Assembly (NCBI GenBank): GCA_018857735.1
Contig: JABMCL010001612.1
Coordinates: forward strand, 716,001-780,000
Source of the DNA: Alviniconcha marisindica
Taxonomy: Eukaryota; Mollusca; Gastropoda; Provannidae
Reading direction: 5' to 3'
Length of the DNA stretch: 64,000 bases
Part shown: one piece after another, positions 1 through 27,700 of the stretch
How positions within the stretch are numbered: position 1 is the first letter of the stretch
Layout: every line of letters starts with the position of its first letter
Notes under the pieces: generated by a model
Database searches by the model: none
What the model was told of the DNA's origin: nothing
Seen by the model: only the letters and a program-made list of their open reading frames with translations
Made by a program: the position numbers and the translations under genes

Positions 1-165
1 ACCTCACAGACTAGACACTGACAATGCAATCATACCTCATTGTCATACATACTAGACACTGACAATGCAAACATCATACCTCATAGTCATGCAAACTAGA
101 CACTGACAGTGGAAACACCATACCTCATACAGACTAGACATTGACAATGCAAACATCATTCTTAA
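1..165. repeat. Short minisatellite, units of about 38-44 bp
   Basis: Four imperfect units begin with 'actagacac' or 'actagacat' at about 10, 51, 95 and 133. Each contains a 'gacaatgcaa' core and most a 'catacctcat' core. The array runs off the left edge, so its full size is unknown. It lies in an SMG1 intron, downstream of exon 2 on the minus strand. No coding sense is seen, and the small ORF at 141-323 is its by-product. Confidence 0.75.
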
Positions 166-1637
166 TAGCTAATATCATATATGTACTACGATCCCACAGT
201 CCAAAATTATATACTGGCACTTATGTGCAGTGGAGTCCATGTGTGACGTGTCAGTGTCACTTTTTCATACTAGTTCACACTACATCACAAAACAATATAT
301 CCTGTGACCTGTATTATATATAATTCACGGGACTTACTCCCAAGAACCATTCACAAATGGCAAAATGCACTGGTCAGCAAGCAGTATATTTACCAGTAAC
401 ACAACACAGTGGACATAAAACAATAGCACAGAATACTGCTGCCCCATTGCACAGCGTACTAATCACATTCAATATTTTCATTTCTGCACAGTTACAGACA
501 ATCTTCAAAACCTTCAAATGAAAATAACTCACTAGCTGGTATGGGCTCAAAACAACAAGAGTTTGCTGTTATTGGTCAGCATTCCTAAGCTAAAACCCTA
601 GGTTCATCCAGTCGTGGATGAGACAACAGAGCACACAACCATTTCCCCACATATGTACATAGTATGCAGTGATACCGATACCCACCACTCAGACAGCCAC
701 ACTCTTGACTTCTGGTATTTCAGTGTTGTGGTTTATCATGTCGTCACAATTAGAATTACTACAGCTGAAAGTATTCCCGTCAAGGGACTCTCAAAACCAA
801 ACATTTTGCTTCAGCCTAAATGTTCTACCAAGAGCCAATAAGATGCCAACAATGCCTATATCAACTATTACCTCTGACTGGGGAGAAAAAAAACATGAAA
901 ATCACAACAAAGACAAACAGGCACTCCTGGTGTTTACCTCTCATAAAACACTCCCTGAAGATTTGCCAGGATTTCATTGCTGCCTTTTGCACAAGCCTAC
1001 ACAGTAAAAGAAAACAAAAATAACACAGAATTAAGAAAGTAAATGGCTAATCGTCTAATGATCAAAGTAAAACCACTAAGAGTTTGATTAACTTCAGTAA
1101 GACAGCAAAGTGCATGCAAGAAGTGCAACTATCATTACTAATACAGTAATACTAATAGTAACATTCTGTAATTTTACAGATGAATGTAAGACATCACTCC
1201 CTGATGCGTAATATTTAAATACACTATATTAGTATATACATCTAATCAACACTCACACATCCATTACACCCTTTCAAAATGGAAATGCCCATGCCCCTAT
1301 TAAGCCGGCTAAATCAGCAAATGAAACAGGAAAATCTGGATGCACCATTGTGTTCGACAGTCAATAAACCTACAGAACATGAACGACACTGATGTTGGGA
1401 TGATTTTTTCACATCAGTGCTGTTGTTATTGTTGTTTTTACCTGTCGTACTTTTAGACTAAACAAATATTCTACAATTGACAAAGTCCAGGGTCAACAAT
1501 TATCCCGTACCCTACAATTCCATAAATTCAACACTATGGCCCATGTCATTTAATATGGGAATAAAGCTAAAACTAATGAAAATTCAATTCTTCCAGTAAC
1601 TGAAGCTAATGAACTGACAACAACATCAGACACTGAC
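166..1637 (-). other. SMG1 intron 2 (part), nothing else recognised
   Basis: AT-rich sequence between the left edge and the donor of SMG1 exon 2. I searched both strands for the next SMG1 exon (HEAT-repeat region) and found none, so it should lie outside the window. Short ORFs at 614-1023 overlap one another in different frames, have no splice context and look like chance. Confidence 0.6.
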
Positions 1638-2026
1638 CTTCGTCCCCTCTGGGGTGAGCATGTAATCTCTCAAAGCTCTAGCTGCAGTTAGCCGCCTCTC
1701 CCGGTCAGTGCCATTGAACAGGCGCCTCATCAGCTTTGACAGCTTGTTCTCCTCATGGTAGGCTCTTCCAGAGTCTGCACACATCAATGAAAACTGAAAT
1801 GTTTCAAGCTTTGCAAGGCAATAACCTCCACTGAGCTACACATTCATAGTGATTTACACAATCACATTACGAGTTACAATGATCTGAATCTAATGTCAAG
1901 GTCTGTAACTTTACACAGCGCATTGTTGAATATCAACCACAGTGCTGTTTGGTTGGTACATGACTGGTGTCATAAGAAACTGCTGCCATCTCAGCACATG
2001 TTCTGTGTATACCATATAACCACATG

Positions 2027-2070
<44 letters not shown>

Positions 2071-4370
2071 CACACGCGGGCACATGCATGCATGTGTGTA
2101 TGTGTGCACGCGTGCGAGACATTCCAAGCCTCACTTTCAAACATCTTTCAGCAAAACTCTGGTAAGTGGTATAATTGGTTAACCACTGAAGGGTCACTTT
2201 TCATTCAGAGAGTTCCAGGCGAGATCAAAAGATCAAGAGATCTTAGCGGAGGGAGGTGGAGCTGGACCCTCAAGTTAGCCCAGAAGAGATCATGAGTAGG
2301 GAGGTGGAGCTGGGCTGAGAAAGTTGGACTTCCTTTGCTTTGAGTTGTTCAACTTGTTCGTCAACAGCAGTGCAACAGACATTGTCTTTGTGACTCTGCC
2401 CAAGCACAGCAGTTGAAACAGCAATTGCACAGTGCACAAGTCGCTGGGCAATGGCGAGGGGACACTGCCTTAACATTTCCAATGTTCTGGCAGCGGTCCA
2501 CGGTCTCTCCGGTCTTTTTCGGGCAGTTTCCACAGTCGAGCCTTCACTCTTTCGTCCCCTTCCCACTCTGTCCCCATCCCTAATAAGCCATCTCGCTTCC
2601 ATGGACGTAAAGCAACAAAGAAGAAGAAGGGACACTTCTTATCCCTGCACATCTGTCCACAAATGTTGTGACTGTGTCAGTGCCCTCCAAAATGTTTGGG
2701 TATTACTTCTACAATTGTACTAATAAGACTGTGGAAGCAACATAGCACAAAAGCACGCACATAAACACCAGGCACATCCGCCACAGGTAGAAAATAGTTT
2801 CATCTCAATTCAAACAACTTTGGTTTTATAATTTATTTCTTCTGGCATAGCTTCCAGTTCCATAAGCACTGAGAACTGTTGCAAAAGAAATGCCTGATAC
2901 AACATGAGTTTTCTGTTACAAACTTACACTCATTACATTTACAGTTACACTGTTATACTTACAGCCATACTAGTAGTAGCACCAATGAAAATTGTCAGTT
3001 AGCTGACAGTTTTCAGAGACCAAAGGCATAACCAATTATGGTAATGGGTGAAGGAAGGGTGTTGTAAACCAGTGCCTGGAGTTTGTGTATCAGTTCTAAC
3101 ATACTGTTGTATACAGTGCATGTGCCTTGAAATCTTGAGTATAAGTTACTAATACTAAGTATAACTAGTATAACTATAAGTATAACTAGTTAATATCTGA
3201 TGTCACACTGTGACTAAGTGGTGTGTGAGATACAATAGGTTAGACAGAAAGACACATAAAAGAAAAGAAAAGACAAGCATCATTAATTTATAATTAGTTT
3301 TCAGGTTTCTGACTTATGTGACTAGTCCAATCTACCTTATCTGGTTACCAATACCATAGTAACATAGTGGTGTCCAGGATCAACCCTGACCAGCACAGCT
3401 CTAGCCATCATCTACCCTACTTGTCTTTTAATAACTACATCTGACTAGAACAGATTCCTATTCCTAAGCTATACCCCTTAAAAGGTGCCAACAGCAGCAG
3501 ATGCTGGCAAAGAATTCCAGACAGGAATTATTCATGGGGAAGAAACTAAAAAATGGGCGGGGGGGGGGGGGGGGGGCAATGTGTGTAATAGTAATGTGAA
3601 TTTAGATAACTTTGAGCACCTAACCTACCTAAGTTCCAATAAAGCCCTACATGTATAACAATGGCACTCAATCCTATAATAGTATAAAGCATTCAAGTTT
3701 CAACAGATTGGAGAGAAAATACAGCTCTATGTATATAATTCATTTGAACATTTCAACACAAACTTTCAACATGGAGAATATGCAGTTCTCCTGCAAGCTG
3801 TCACAATTAACAATAAATAATACCAATACTAATACTGTAATAGTTAAAATAATTTACTGAAATTGAAAAAGCTGATTAAAAATAAATAAATTTAAGACAA
3901 ATCATGAAACATAACTTGATGAATTCATTACTGTTATGTATACCTTGCGTCTTCTTATCTGGTTGGCCACCGCTTTCTCTGTTGGCTGGTTGAGGCGACG
4001 GTGATGCAGAAAAACTGCCACCTCCTCCCCCGTGTGACTGGCTAGAAACAGCTGATCCGCCTCTGGAGTAAGAACTGTCGTTTCGTCTTCCAGATCTTCC
4101 TGATCCACCTTGACGGCGGTCGTCGTCACGTCTTGGTCTGTCTCGGCCTTGTCGCGGATTCGGATTTTTTGTCATCGTTTTTGGAGAATTCCGTCGATCG
4201 GGAGCCTTGACTTTCGTTTCGGGTGCTGACGTCTTCTCTGAGAGGGAAGTCGAGGAGTCACTCAAGTTGGGTCGTGCATTATCTGGCACGATATTTGACC
4301 TCTTACCAGTCGTAACTTTGTCATTTTTGTCTGCGGTGTTTACCTTGCTTGCCCCCGAAGTCTCATTCAT
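1638..4370 (-). CDS. SMG1: SMG1 PI3K-like kinase, N-terminal two coding exons (partial gene)
   Basis: SMG1 is the PIKK-family kinase that phosphorylates UPF1 in nonsense-mediated decay. Exons on the minus strand: 4370-3944 (start ATG at 4370-4368, ends phase 1 before GTATAC) and 1774-1638 (after TGCAG, ends phase 0 before GTCAGT). Exon 1 encodes a 142-residue disordered region rich in Ser, Gly, Arg and Asp. Exon 2 encodes 45 residues reading YHEENKLSKLMRRLF...DRERRLTAARALRDYM, which matches the vertebrate SMG1 segment beginning YCDESRLSNLLRR and containing DRDRRL. In the animal proteins this segment likewise follows a Ser/Gly-rich tail. The frame stays open upstream of the ATG but an in-frame TAG lies 24 bases before it, which fixes the start. 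The HEAT, FAT and kinase regions lie beyond the left edge. The gene is divergent from NOL11. Identity rests on the exon 2 match recalled from knowledge; I am fairly sure of it. Confidence 0.8.
2217..3095. repeat. Dispersed repeat, copy A, inside SMG1 intron 1
   Basis: Three blocks match a second copy at about 43.43-44.37 kb: 2221-2600, 2630-2800 and 2905-3095. Shared landmarks include 'ctggaccctcaagttagcc', 'gacattgtctttgtgactct', 'actgccttaacatt' and 'ggacgtaaag'. The block order differs between the copies. Superfamily is unknown. Reading frames here (for example 2270-2635 on the minus strand) are not conserved in the other copy and are probably meaningless. Confidence 0.7.
3558..3576. repeat. 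Poly-G run
   Basis: Homopolymer G run in SMG1 intron 1. Many similar G or C runs of 15-40 bases occur in this window (for example 8183, 10809, 17555, 19435, 44130, 60679 and 63837). Their exact lengths may be unreliable for sequencing reasons. Confidence 0.8.
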
Positions 4371-4866
<496 letters not shown>

Positions 4867-5371
4867 GTGTAGTGCCCAACTTCAACCGGGTGGTCAGCAT
4901 GTCTTATTGTATATGAATTATATGTCATGTACAGCGCGAGTATGTCGGTGTACATTTTATTGGTTATACCACTCCATTATGGCCACCGTGGCCAGGGACA
5001 TCATATGTCCTTTCAGGCTGATAGGCATATGTATGACTGGGAAAAAATCTTGGGGGGGGGGGAGGAAAGAAAAAAGAAAGAAAAAAAGGAGAAAGAAAGA
5101 GAGAAAAAAAGGAGATGGAGGGAGAAAAAGAGGAGAAAGCAAACATTAGTTGTGCAAAATCTGAAACAAGAATGACAGCTAGCGTTCTAAAACAAGATTT
5201 AAACCCATATGAAGGTTTTTATTAATTTTTTTATTTTATTTTATTCGGACACAATAATCTACCCGAATTTTCGGGGTAATCCCCTTAGTCAAGCTACAAA
5301 ACGCCACTTAAAACTGAGACAACAGTTAAACGGTGAAAAACAATGAAAAATAAGATGAGAAGCAAAATAAC

Positions 5372-5699
<328 letters not shown>

Positions 5700-6171
5700 T
5701 TCAGCTGTGTTGTTTCAAGTTCAGTCCTGTCCAGTGCTTCGAAGAATGTTAGCATGACAATGTACTGGGCAAATGAGTCATATGTGAACTGTCCTTTGTT
5801 GCCACCTATATCCAGTATCTTTAATGTGCACAACTGATCTCAGTGCATGCTCTGTACATGAAGGCGAGATCGGCACTTACTAGCTTGCACAAGTGTTGAC
5901 AGTTTAATTTTTCAAAGAACTCCGCAGTCCTTCTGTATGACAAGATATAATAATATAGCATTCCAGTCAAAGCTTCAACTCCATTCTCAGTTCTGAGACG
6001 GAAGGTACTACGCATGTGTATGTTTCCATGAAACATTCAACGAACGTGACCTGGCAATTCAATAATATTCTTACAAGGGGATACCGGGACGCAAATTGTA
6101 ATGAATTGTATACATTAATGTAAATAGATATATGTGCCTCTTCTGTGGGGAAGGGGCAGAACAAAAACAAC

Positions 6172-20227
<14,056 letters not shown>

Positions 20228-20237
20228 TGATGAACAT

Positions 20238-20243
20238 AATAAA
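20238..20243 (+). promoter_or_regulatory. NOL11 polyadenylation signal AATAAA
   Basis: A perfect AATAAA lies 10 bases after the NOL11 stop codon and is followed by a T/G-rich stretch ('ttggttaaagtgtgttaaag'). If used, the 3' UTR would be only about 30-40 bases. Confidence 0.6.
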
Positions 20244-20464
20244 GATTATATTGGTTAAAGTGTGTTAAAGTTTTCAAAGCCTGAATCAATGTCTCAAGAC
20301 CACAGATGGACACCTGTGTAAATGATGGGCTTTATTTGGGGGAAGGGGGTGGGGGGCAATTACAAGCTCAGTATGTCTCTCATGCGTCACGGTTGTATTG
20401 AGAACAGCTATTGTATATATATAAGGCATGTGTTTATACCATGTCACATAATAATAAATAATGA

Positions 20465-20511
20465 AAGTATTTTAAAGCGCAAAGTCTTGTCCCTAGAGAC
20501 TATTCTAGACG

Positions 20512-20572
<61 letters not shown>
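20465..20572 (-). repeat. (CA)n tract with a dispersed-repeat head
   Basis: Reverse-orientation copy of the element described at 11645: 'gcaaagtcttgtccctagag' then 'actattctaga', followed by about 28 CA units. The related copy at 59738 has the same arrangement. Confidence 0.7.
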
Positions 20573-20857
20573 GCATTCTGACTATACAGATCTAAATATA
20601 CACAGCTTAAAATGGGCAGCAAACGCCCAGGAGACTTGGAATGAATAAAGACGCACAGAACAGAAAACATGACAGGTCTACAATTTTGCATAACAATGGA
20701 TTGTTTCTATCTCTTGCAAAGTTCACATACTCCACTCTTGAACAATAGCTGACATGGTTGCGTGTGATAGATAATCAATGCTTAATGCTCAGTCAACCAT
20801 GTGTAGTGTAGTCAGTGTAGAATGTACAAAAGTAGCATGGTATCCAGTACTTTGAGA

Positions 20858-21345
20858 GCAGGGATAGCTCAGTGGTAGAGCACTGGACTTGTAATCGAAA
20901 AGTTGCAGGTTCAAGTCCACACAGAAGCAGCAGGAGAATTTTCTTCTCCAGGGTCAACTTTCTGTGTTAACTCTTATTTGGGCATCCATTCCACCCCTGT
21001 GTTACAACAGTAGCACGTAAAAGATCCAAGTCATGCTGCCAAAAGTGGAGGTGGCAGGTTACAGCTAAATACACATACACCCAATGTATGTGGCTTTGAA
21101 TGAAGTGGTGCTGTAAAGTTGTTCATGGTTGTATGGTGTATGTATATAGAACATACTGAGATGGTCGCAGTTTCAAAAAGGCACCAGCCATTAATCAACC
21201 AGCTTGCGCTGTGAGTACACCACTTTGGTGGATATTCAAAAATGGGCTGGAAAAGGTTAGTCACACCTTCAGAATCACGTGTGACGTGATGAACACAGCA
21301 AGTCTGCTGAAGAGCAGAGAAAAGCTGTCTATCAAAGTAATGAAT
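20858..21345 (+). mobile_element. tRNA-headed SINE, second copy
   Basis: Shares head and body with the element at 18095: 'gggatagctcagtggtagag', B box 'ggttcaagtcc', then 'agcagcaggagaattttctt' and onwards. It has more substitutions, so it is older or faster-decaying. The 3' part continues into extra copies of its tail (see 21346-21780). It lies downstream of NOL11 in the NOL11-TXN2 intergenic region. Confidence 0.8.
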
Positions 21346-21785
21346 AACAACAATAGTGATACAGTGTGTGTATTTTGTTCAGTGGATATTCAAAAACGTG
21401 CTTAAAAAAGCTCTGGTCACTCATTCAGAATCACATGCAACATGAGCACAATGAGCCTGTTGAAGAGCCAAGAACAGTCCTATGATTATGTGAAAGTGAT
21501 ATAACAACAGATGATGCAATGTATTGTGTTCAGTTCAAAAACGTGCTGAAAAAGGCTACAGTCACTCATTCACAACTACATTCAACGCGAGCACAATGAA
21601 CCTGCTCAAGAGCTAAGAATAGTCCAAAGTGATATGCAACACTTACAATGATGCAATATGTGTATTCTGTTTCATGGCTATTCAATAATGTGCTGGAAAA
21701 GGTTACAGTCACTCATTCAGGATCACGTGTGACACGAGTCTGCTGAAGAGCAGAGAATAGCACTATAGAAGTGATAAACAATAAT
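21346..21785 (+). repeat. Tandem amplification of the SINE tail
   Basis: The last 100-150 bases of the SINE recur as further degenerate units starting near 21382, 21529 and 21671, after the original near 21228. Intervals are about 154, 147 and 142. Each unit has a 'ttcaaaaacgtgct'-like start, a 'gtcactcattcagaatcac' middle and a 'ctgaagagcagagaa' end. Confidence 0.75.
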
Positions 21786-21904
21786 AGTGATGCAATGACA
21801 GTGTGTATATTTTGCATTCTCAGTGTGTTTGATTAGGCTATAGGGCCTGAGGTGCTTCTTCACTTTGGTTTGGTTTGTTTTGTGCTGAGTTGTCTCAGGC
21901 AAGG

Positions 21905-23100
21905 GGACTGAGATCCCAGGTGAGGGGAGAGGGAGACTGTACCTAACAGTAGGTGGGAGAGGGAGACTATACCTAACAGGTGGGGGGAGAGGGAGACTAT
22001 ACCTAACAGGAGGTGGGGGGAGAGGGAGACTGTACCTAACAGTAGGTGGGAGAGGGAGACTATACCTAACAGGAGGTGGGGGGAGAGGGAGACTATACCT
22101 AACAGGAGGTGGGGGGAGAGGGAGACTGTACCTAACAGTAGGTGGGAGATGAAGACTATACCGAACAGGAGGTGGGGGGAGAGGGAGACTATACCTAACA
22201 GGAGGTGGGGGGAGAGGGAGACTGTACCTAACAGTAGGTGGGAGAGGGAGACTGTACCTAACAGTAGGTGGGAGAGGGAGACTATACCTAACAGGAGGTG
22301 GGGGGAGAGGGAGACTGTACCTAACTGGGGGGGGGACTGTACCTAACAGGAGGTGGGAGAGGGAGACTGTACCTAACAGTAGGTGGGAGAGGGAGACTGT
22401 ACCTAACTGGGGGGGGGGGGGGGGGGGAACTGTACCTAACAGGAGGTGGGAGAGGGAGACTATACCTAACAGTAGGTGGGAGAGGGAGACTATACCTAAC
22501 AGGAGGTGAGGGAGAGGGAAACTGTACCTAACAGGAGGTGGGGGGGGGGGGGGGGGAGACTGTACCTAACAGGTGGGAGAGGGAGACTATACCTAACAGT
22601 AGGTGGGAGAGGGAGACTATACCTAACAGGAGGTGAGGGAGAGGGAGACTATACCTAACAGGGGGGGGGGGGGGGAGACTGTACCTAACAGGAGGTGGGA
22701 GAGGGAGACTATACCTAACAGTAGGTGGGGGAGAGGGAGACTATACCTAACGGGAGGGGAGAGGGAGACTGTACCTAACAGGAGGTGGGGGGACAGGGAG
22801 ACTATACCTAACAGAAAGTGGGGAGAGGGAGACTATACCTAACAGGAGGTGGGGAGAGAGGGAGACTATACCTAACAGGAGGTGGCGAGGAGGGAGACTA
22901 TACCTAACAGGAGGTGGGGAGAGGGAGACTATACCTAACAGGAGGTGGGGGGAGAGGGAGACTACCTAACAGTAGGTGGGGGGAGAGTGAGATTATACCT
23001 AACAGTAGGTGGGGGAGAGTGAGATTATACCTAACAGGAGGTGGGGGGAGAGGGAGACTGTACTTAACAGGAGGTGGAAGGAGCGGGAGACTATACCTGA
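21905..23100. repeat. G-rich minisatellite, 1.2 kb
   Basis: About 35 units of 30-37 bases built from 'gggagagggagact', then '(g/a)tacctaacag', then 'aggtggg', with variable G runs. The first unit is preceded by 'gagttgtctcaggcaagggg' and 'actgagatccca', which resembles 53235-53285, so the array may have grown from a dispersed repeat. The Glu/Arg/Pro/Asn ORFs on the plus strand are by-products. Confidence 0.92.
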
Positions 23101-23920
23101 CACTACACTGTCACCACCCGATTGACTCCTGCATTATATGATGTGCAGCATTGAGGGCCAGTTTTAATGTTTCATTAACTGTGAGGGACAAAGTCGCAAG
23201 ACAGTGACTGCAGACCACAGCTTTTGAAAAAAGAGGTGAGTTGAAGCGGAATCAAACTGGGGTGACGGGTCCTTCTGCTTACCAGCCTAATGCCTTAACA
23301 TTAGGCCAAGCTGGCTCACATATTATAAGTTGTGACTTCTTTATGACTGGGTGAACTGGTACATTAAACAGTCACAAAATTACCTCTTACTGAAATTACT
23401 CTGCATGCATCAAAATACCATCTACACGCACCACTGCCTTTGAAACAATATGGAATGTATTTGAGCAAAGAATATATGGTGCACAATCTGCTGCGTATAC
23501 TAATTTGAGGTGAGCCACTTGAACTGGTTCTTACACAACAACATAAATTTCTGGTCTCATGGCATGGACTGGGTAAATCTGTCAGAGAACACTGGACCAT
23601 GTGTTATCAGCATCAAGGGCCTGTGATCTGTACTTGTTAAAATAAACAGTCTCTTAGCTAGGTATTAGTATGAGATCAATGCTTTAGTGTATGTAGATTG
23701 AGAGACGGGGTGTATGTCTAAGAGTGGGTACATGTGTGTGTTTCATGACTGGATTATTGAGGTGTGAAATTTAATTCTTAATTATGCCTTAATGTAAAAG
23801 ATCGAATGACAGCTTTAATTTCTTGCTGGGAAGAATAAAGTTTATTGTTGTTAAAAAAAAGTCTCAATCCCACACTCTCTCATTCATGACAACGAAAGAC
23901 GAAATGAAAATACGCAAACA
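23101..23920. other. Intergenic NOL11-TXN2, one tRNA-like SINE head
   Basis: Little is recognisable. On the minus strand 23330-23255 resembles a worn tRNA-type SINE head: 'ttggcctaatgttaaggc' as an A-box-like segment and 'agtttgattcc' as a B-box-like segment. A plus-strand AATAAA lies at about 23833. No supported gene. Confidence 0.4.
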
Positions 23921-23923
23921 AAC

Positions 23924-23929
23924 TTTATT
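23924..23929 (-). promoter_or_regulatory. Possible TXN2 polyadenylation signal
   Basis: TTTATT on the plus strand (AATAAA on the minus) lies about 820 bases downstream of the TXN2 stop. It is the best minus-strand signal I noted, which would give a 3' UTR of roughly 0.8 kb. No RNA evidence is available here. Confidence 0.35.
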
Positions 23930-24747
23930 TTAATTTGAACACATTCGTCTGTATATGTACACCATCACTGTTCCATTTTACTTTTCAGTATGATGCTATT
24001 TTCATTGTTTGTGTGTAGTGGATGTTGCTGAAGTACACTGTTGCAGGTGCCCATTGCGGCATCAATCACTTCATCAGTCACTCCAATCAGACCAGGAAAA
24101 ATGTCCATTTTAATCAGTCAAGAGTAAAAACACACCTTCTCCACACTAAAAACCCACTGCCTCCAGTGCTCTTCCAAACAATCAAGGCATTACAAGCCTC
24201 CTCACTCATAACATAACAACTACCTCTTCAGTTAATCATGTCCAGTCAAACCGTCCTAGCAGCTTCTCTGATTGTCAGCTGAACTGCCAATGTTTAAAGG
24301 GTCAGGAATTAACTTTTTCAGGGGAGAACATGTACATGTAATTTTTGATACTAACAGAACGCAGATTATAAGCAACCCCACCCCCACTAGCTCTTTGCCA
24401 TACAGTCTATTTACCTGGATGTTCGAAGCATCAAATTCTTCTTGTAAAATCAGGAGGCTGAACACTTCTGCACTTTAATCAGCACAATGCCTGTCTAGTT
24501 ATTACGGAGATTTTTGTACATTTTACAGAAATAATGGCAAACCTTTAAGCATCTTACCTGTGGTACTTAGCATCTGTCATTAATAGCCAAAGTACTGAAT
24601 AAATCAACAATGATCAGCAGCCATTAGAAAGAATTCTGAAGCAAAAAAAAAGGCTGAAGACTGTCAGTCAAACCATGTAAATAATTCTACAGTGCACGCA
24701 AACTCTACGTGACAGACCAAGTTGTTGTTGGTAAATTGTGCACGGCT

Positions 24748-27700
24748 CTAAATGAGTCCCTGGACAAACTTCTTGATCTCGTCATCATCCATCAGTCCAA
24801 TGAATGAGTTCATCACCTTGCCGTTTTTTACCCCATAAACTGTTGGGACTGACTGAACCTGCAACATCAAACACACCAGTACTGATCAAGAGCAGTTTGA
24901 AAATGAGTAGCAGAAAAAGAGCAAACGCTGAGATAAAACAACTATTCAAAAATCTCACTTCTAATCAACTTGGGGTTCACCCATGACCTTGAAAACAGAC
25001 CACAGTCAAAAACACCTTGTTGCTGCCCCCAAAACCAACTTTTAAGAAACTGTCCCTCAAACAGTCACAACAGATGGCACTAGCAGTAGAAACCCTTTTT
25101 CTTCTTCTTCAAAAACACTGACAAAAGAATCATATAAAATACATGTTCAGTTCACACAGACATAAAAATAACTGCAAACAGTCCCAACATTATTGTTTTT
25201 ATGAAACCATAGGAAGATTTTTCACAAAGACACCTGATCACAAGGACACTTTCACAATAATGGAAACTTCCAAAGCATCTAACCCCTGGCCTAAAGCGCT
25301 GAACAAAACACACACGATGAAAATCAAGACAGAGAATGTTATCTGCAATTCAACAAACAGCTAACACATGATGTACACATCAACAAGGGTTTAAATGTAA
25401 CTAAGCGCAAGATGCACACACACACATGCATATTATACAGATTGATAGGGGTGAAGGACAGTTTTGCGTAACTGAAATATTCAGATGTATTGAGTTTGCT
25501 TTTGAAGGAAAAGAAAGTAGCAAGAGTGCCTGATGTTTTGGGGGAGATTGTTCCAGATGTAGGGACTGAAGTGTGAGAAAATGCAAAAGCCATGGGTTGA
25601 AGCATTGGAGTTTGGGCATGTGTTTGTCAAACGAAGAGCAAAGAGAGCGGGAAAGACTGTAAAGGTGCAGTAGTTAGAAAGGTAAGAGTGGGCAGAACCT
25701 GTGATTGCATTGTAACACATGCAAGTGCTTTCTATTTTATTCATTCAAAAAATTGTGGCTTCACGTGTCTACATCAAACCAAAAATAACATGAAGATCCA
25801 CTTTTCTCTGTCTCTGATTTTAATTCTGGTACTGGGCAGAATTCTGACTATGTACAAGTATAAAGTATAAATCCTAATTTGATTCTTTTTCACTTGTGCA
25901 CACACTTTTGTCAAACTTGTCTGTAATATTCACACTGTTTGAAGTACATCCGCAAGAATTTGTAGGGAAAAACAACCCTCCAGTTCAATCTGTGTGATGC
26001 CACTATGACCTTACCAATTCAAGCAAAAATTAACAGATTACGCCTAAAGAGTACCCAAGATGAGACCAGTGTTCACTTTTTACCTGCTTCCAAAATGTAT
26101 GAACGCCACCCCACCCCCCCCACCCCTGCAATACATGCTACAGTCACTGAAATATTTACAATATGATCTCATCTTTATGGAGCATTCATGCAAAGTTTGA
26201 AGTGGATGGGATAGGAATTTACTGGGACAATAAATTATTTTCAGTTACATTTTTGCAAGCACTGCTGTGACATGACTCACATTTTTCAAGTTAGTATGTG
26301 GGTACTGATTTGTATAGCCTACACATACCTGAAAACATTGATCTCAAAAACTATCAGACACAAATCATAATGTGGACAGAAAGAAAATGTGGCACCACAG
26401 AACAGAACAAGGGTGAAAGACTGATAACAAATTTGTTGTGGAAAAACTATCATGATGATTAATAAACTTCCTGAGGTTACTCACATTGTATTGCAGGGCT
26501 AGTTCCATATTCTCATCAATGTCCACCTTCGCCAACACCACTGTGCCTTTTTCCTCTGCAATGATCATCTCAAGCCGAGGGCCCAACAACTTGCAAGGTC
26601 CACACCATCTGTAAGCATACAAAGTCCACACCATCTGTAAGCATACAAAGTCCACACCATCTGTAAGCATACAAAGTCCACACCATCTGTAAGCATACGA
26701 AGTCCACACCATCTGTAGGCATACAAAGTCCACACCATCTGTAAGCATACGAAGTCCACACCATCTGTAGGCATACAAAGTCTGCACCATCTGTAAGCAT
26801 ACAAAGTCTGCACCATCTGTAGGCATACAAAGTCTGCACCATCTGTAAGCATACAAAGTCCACACCATCTGTAGGCATACAAAATCCACACCATCTGTAG
26901 ACATACAAAGTCCACATCCTCTGTAGACATACAAAGTCCACACCATCTGTAGACATATGAAGTCCACACCATCTGTAGACATACGAAGTCCACATCCTCT
27001 GTAGACATACAAAGTCCACATCCTCTGTAGACATACAAAGTCCACATCATCTGACCGTCTGCTGCACAGGCAAACAAGGTCTGTTCCATTGGTTTCCATA
27101 CCATGGACTGGTGCATTGAAGGATTTGTGCAAGCATTTTTGCTTACCTGTCACACTCTTTTGCCTACATTGCACATGTGCTTTTCATAAACATTCATCAG
27201 TCAGCATCACTTGGGGCATCTTCTATGATGCTTCCACTTCCATGTTAATGAAAGATGAATGATAACAGTTTCCTAATTCTTGTAGCTTTACTGTTTCAAT
27301 GGCATATATGACTGTCGTGTATTTTAGTCTTTGGTTTCTCATGAAAACAATGGCAGCTTACTAGTGTCAAAGACAAAATTACAAATTATGCGCACATAAT
27401 TACAACCACTTGCTGGTGAAAATGGACACTGTGCCAGGATAAGTTTTTTTCCTCAACAGATAGCAGCTGAAGATTCATAAATGAGTCAGAAAATCCCAAG
27501 AGACTCAAACTGCACTACAAGACAGAATGTGACATACATGGCAATATATATATATGACTTAGTGCCAAAAGGTGTGCATGCAAGGGGTTATGCACTTCAG
27601 TTGAAAATAAAACATTGTTGAAAACTGTTTTTATGCGAAATGTTGTGTTGTGCACTTGCATGAATGAATGAATATATAGTACAGATAATTTCAGCAACCA

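Noticed and set aside
26600..27050. CRISPR array
   Set aside because: Units are contiguous with no spacers and lie in a eukaryotic intron.
26365..27174. 269-residue antisense repeat protein
   Set aside because: Not a separate gene: it is the open intron array plus TXN2 exon 2. It is reported as a splice-site array instead.
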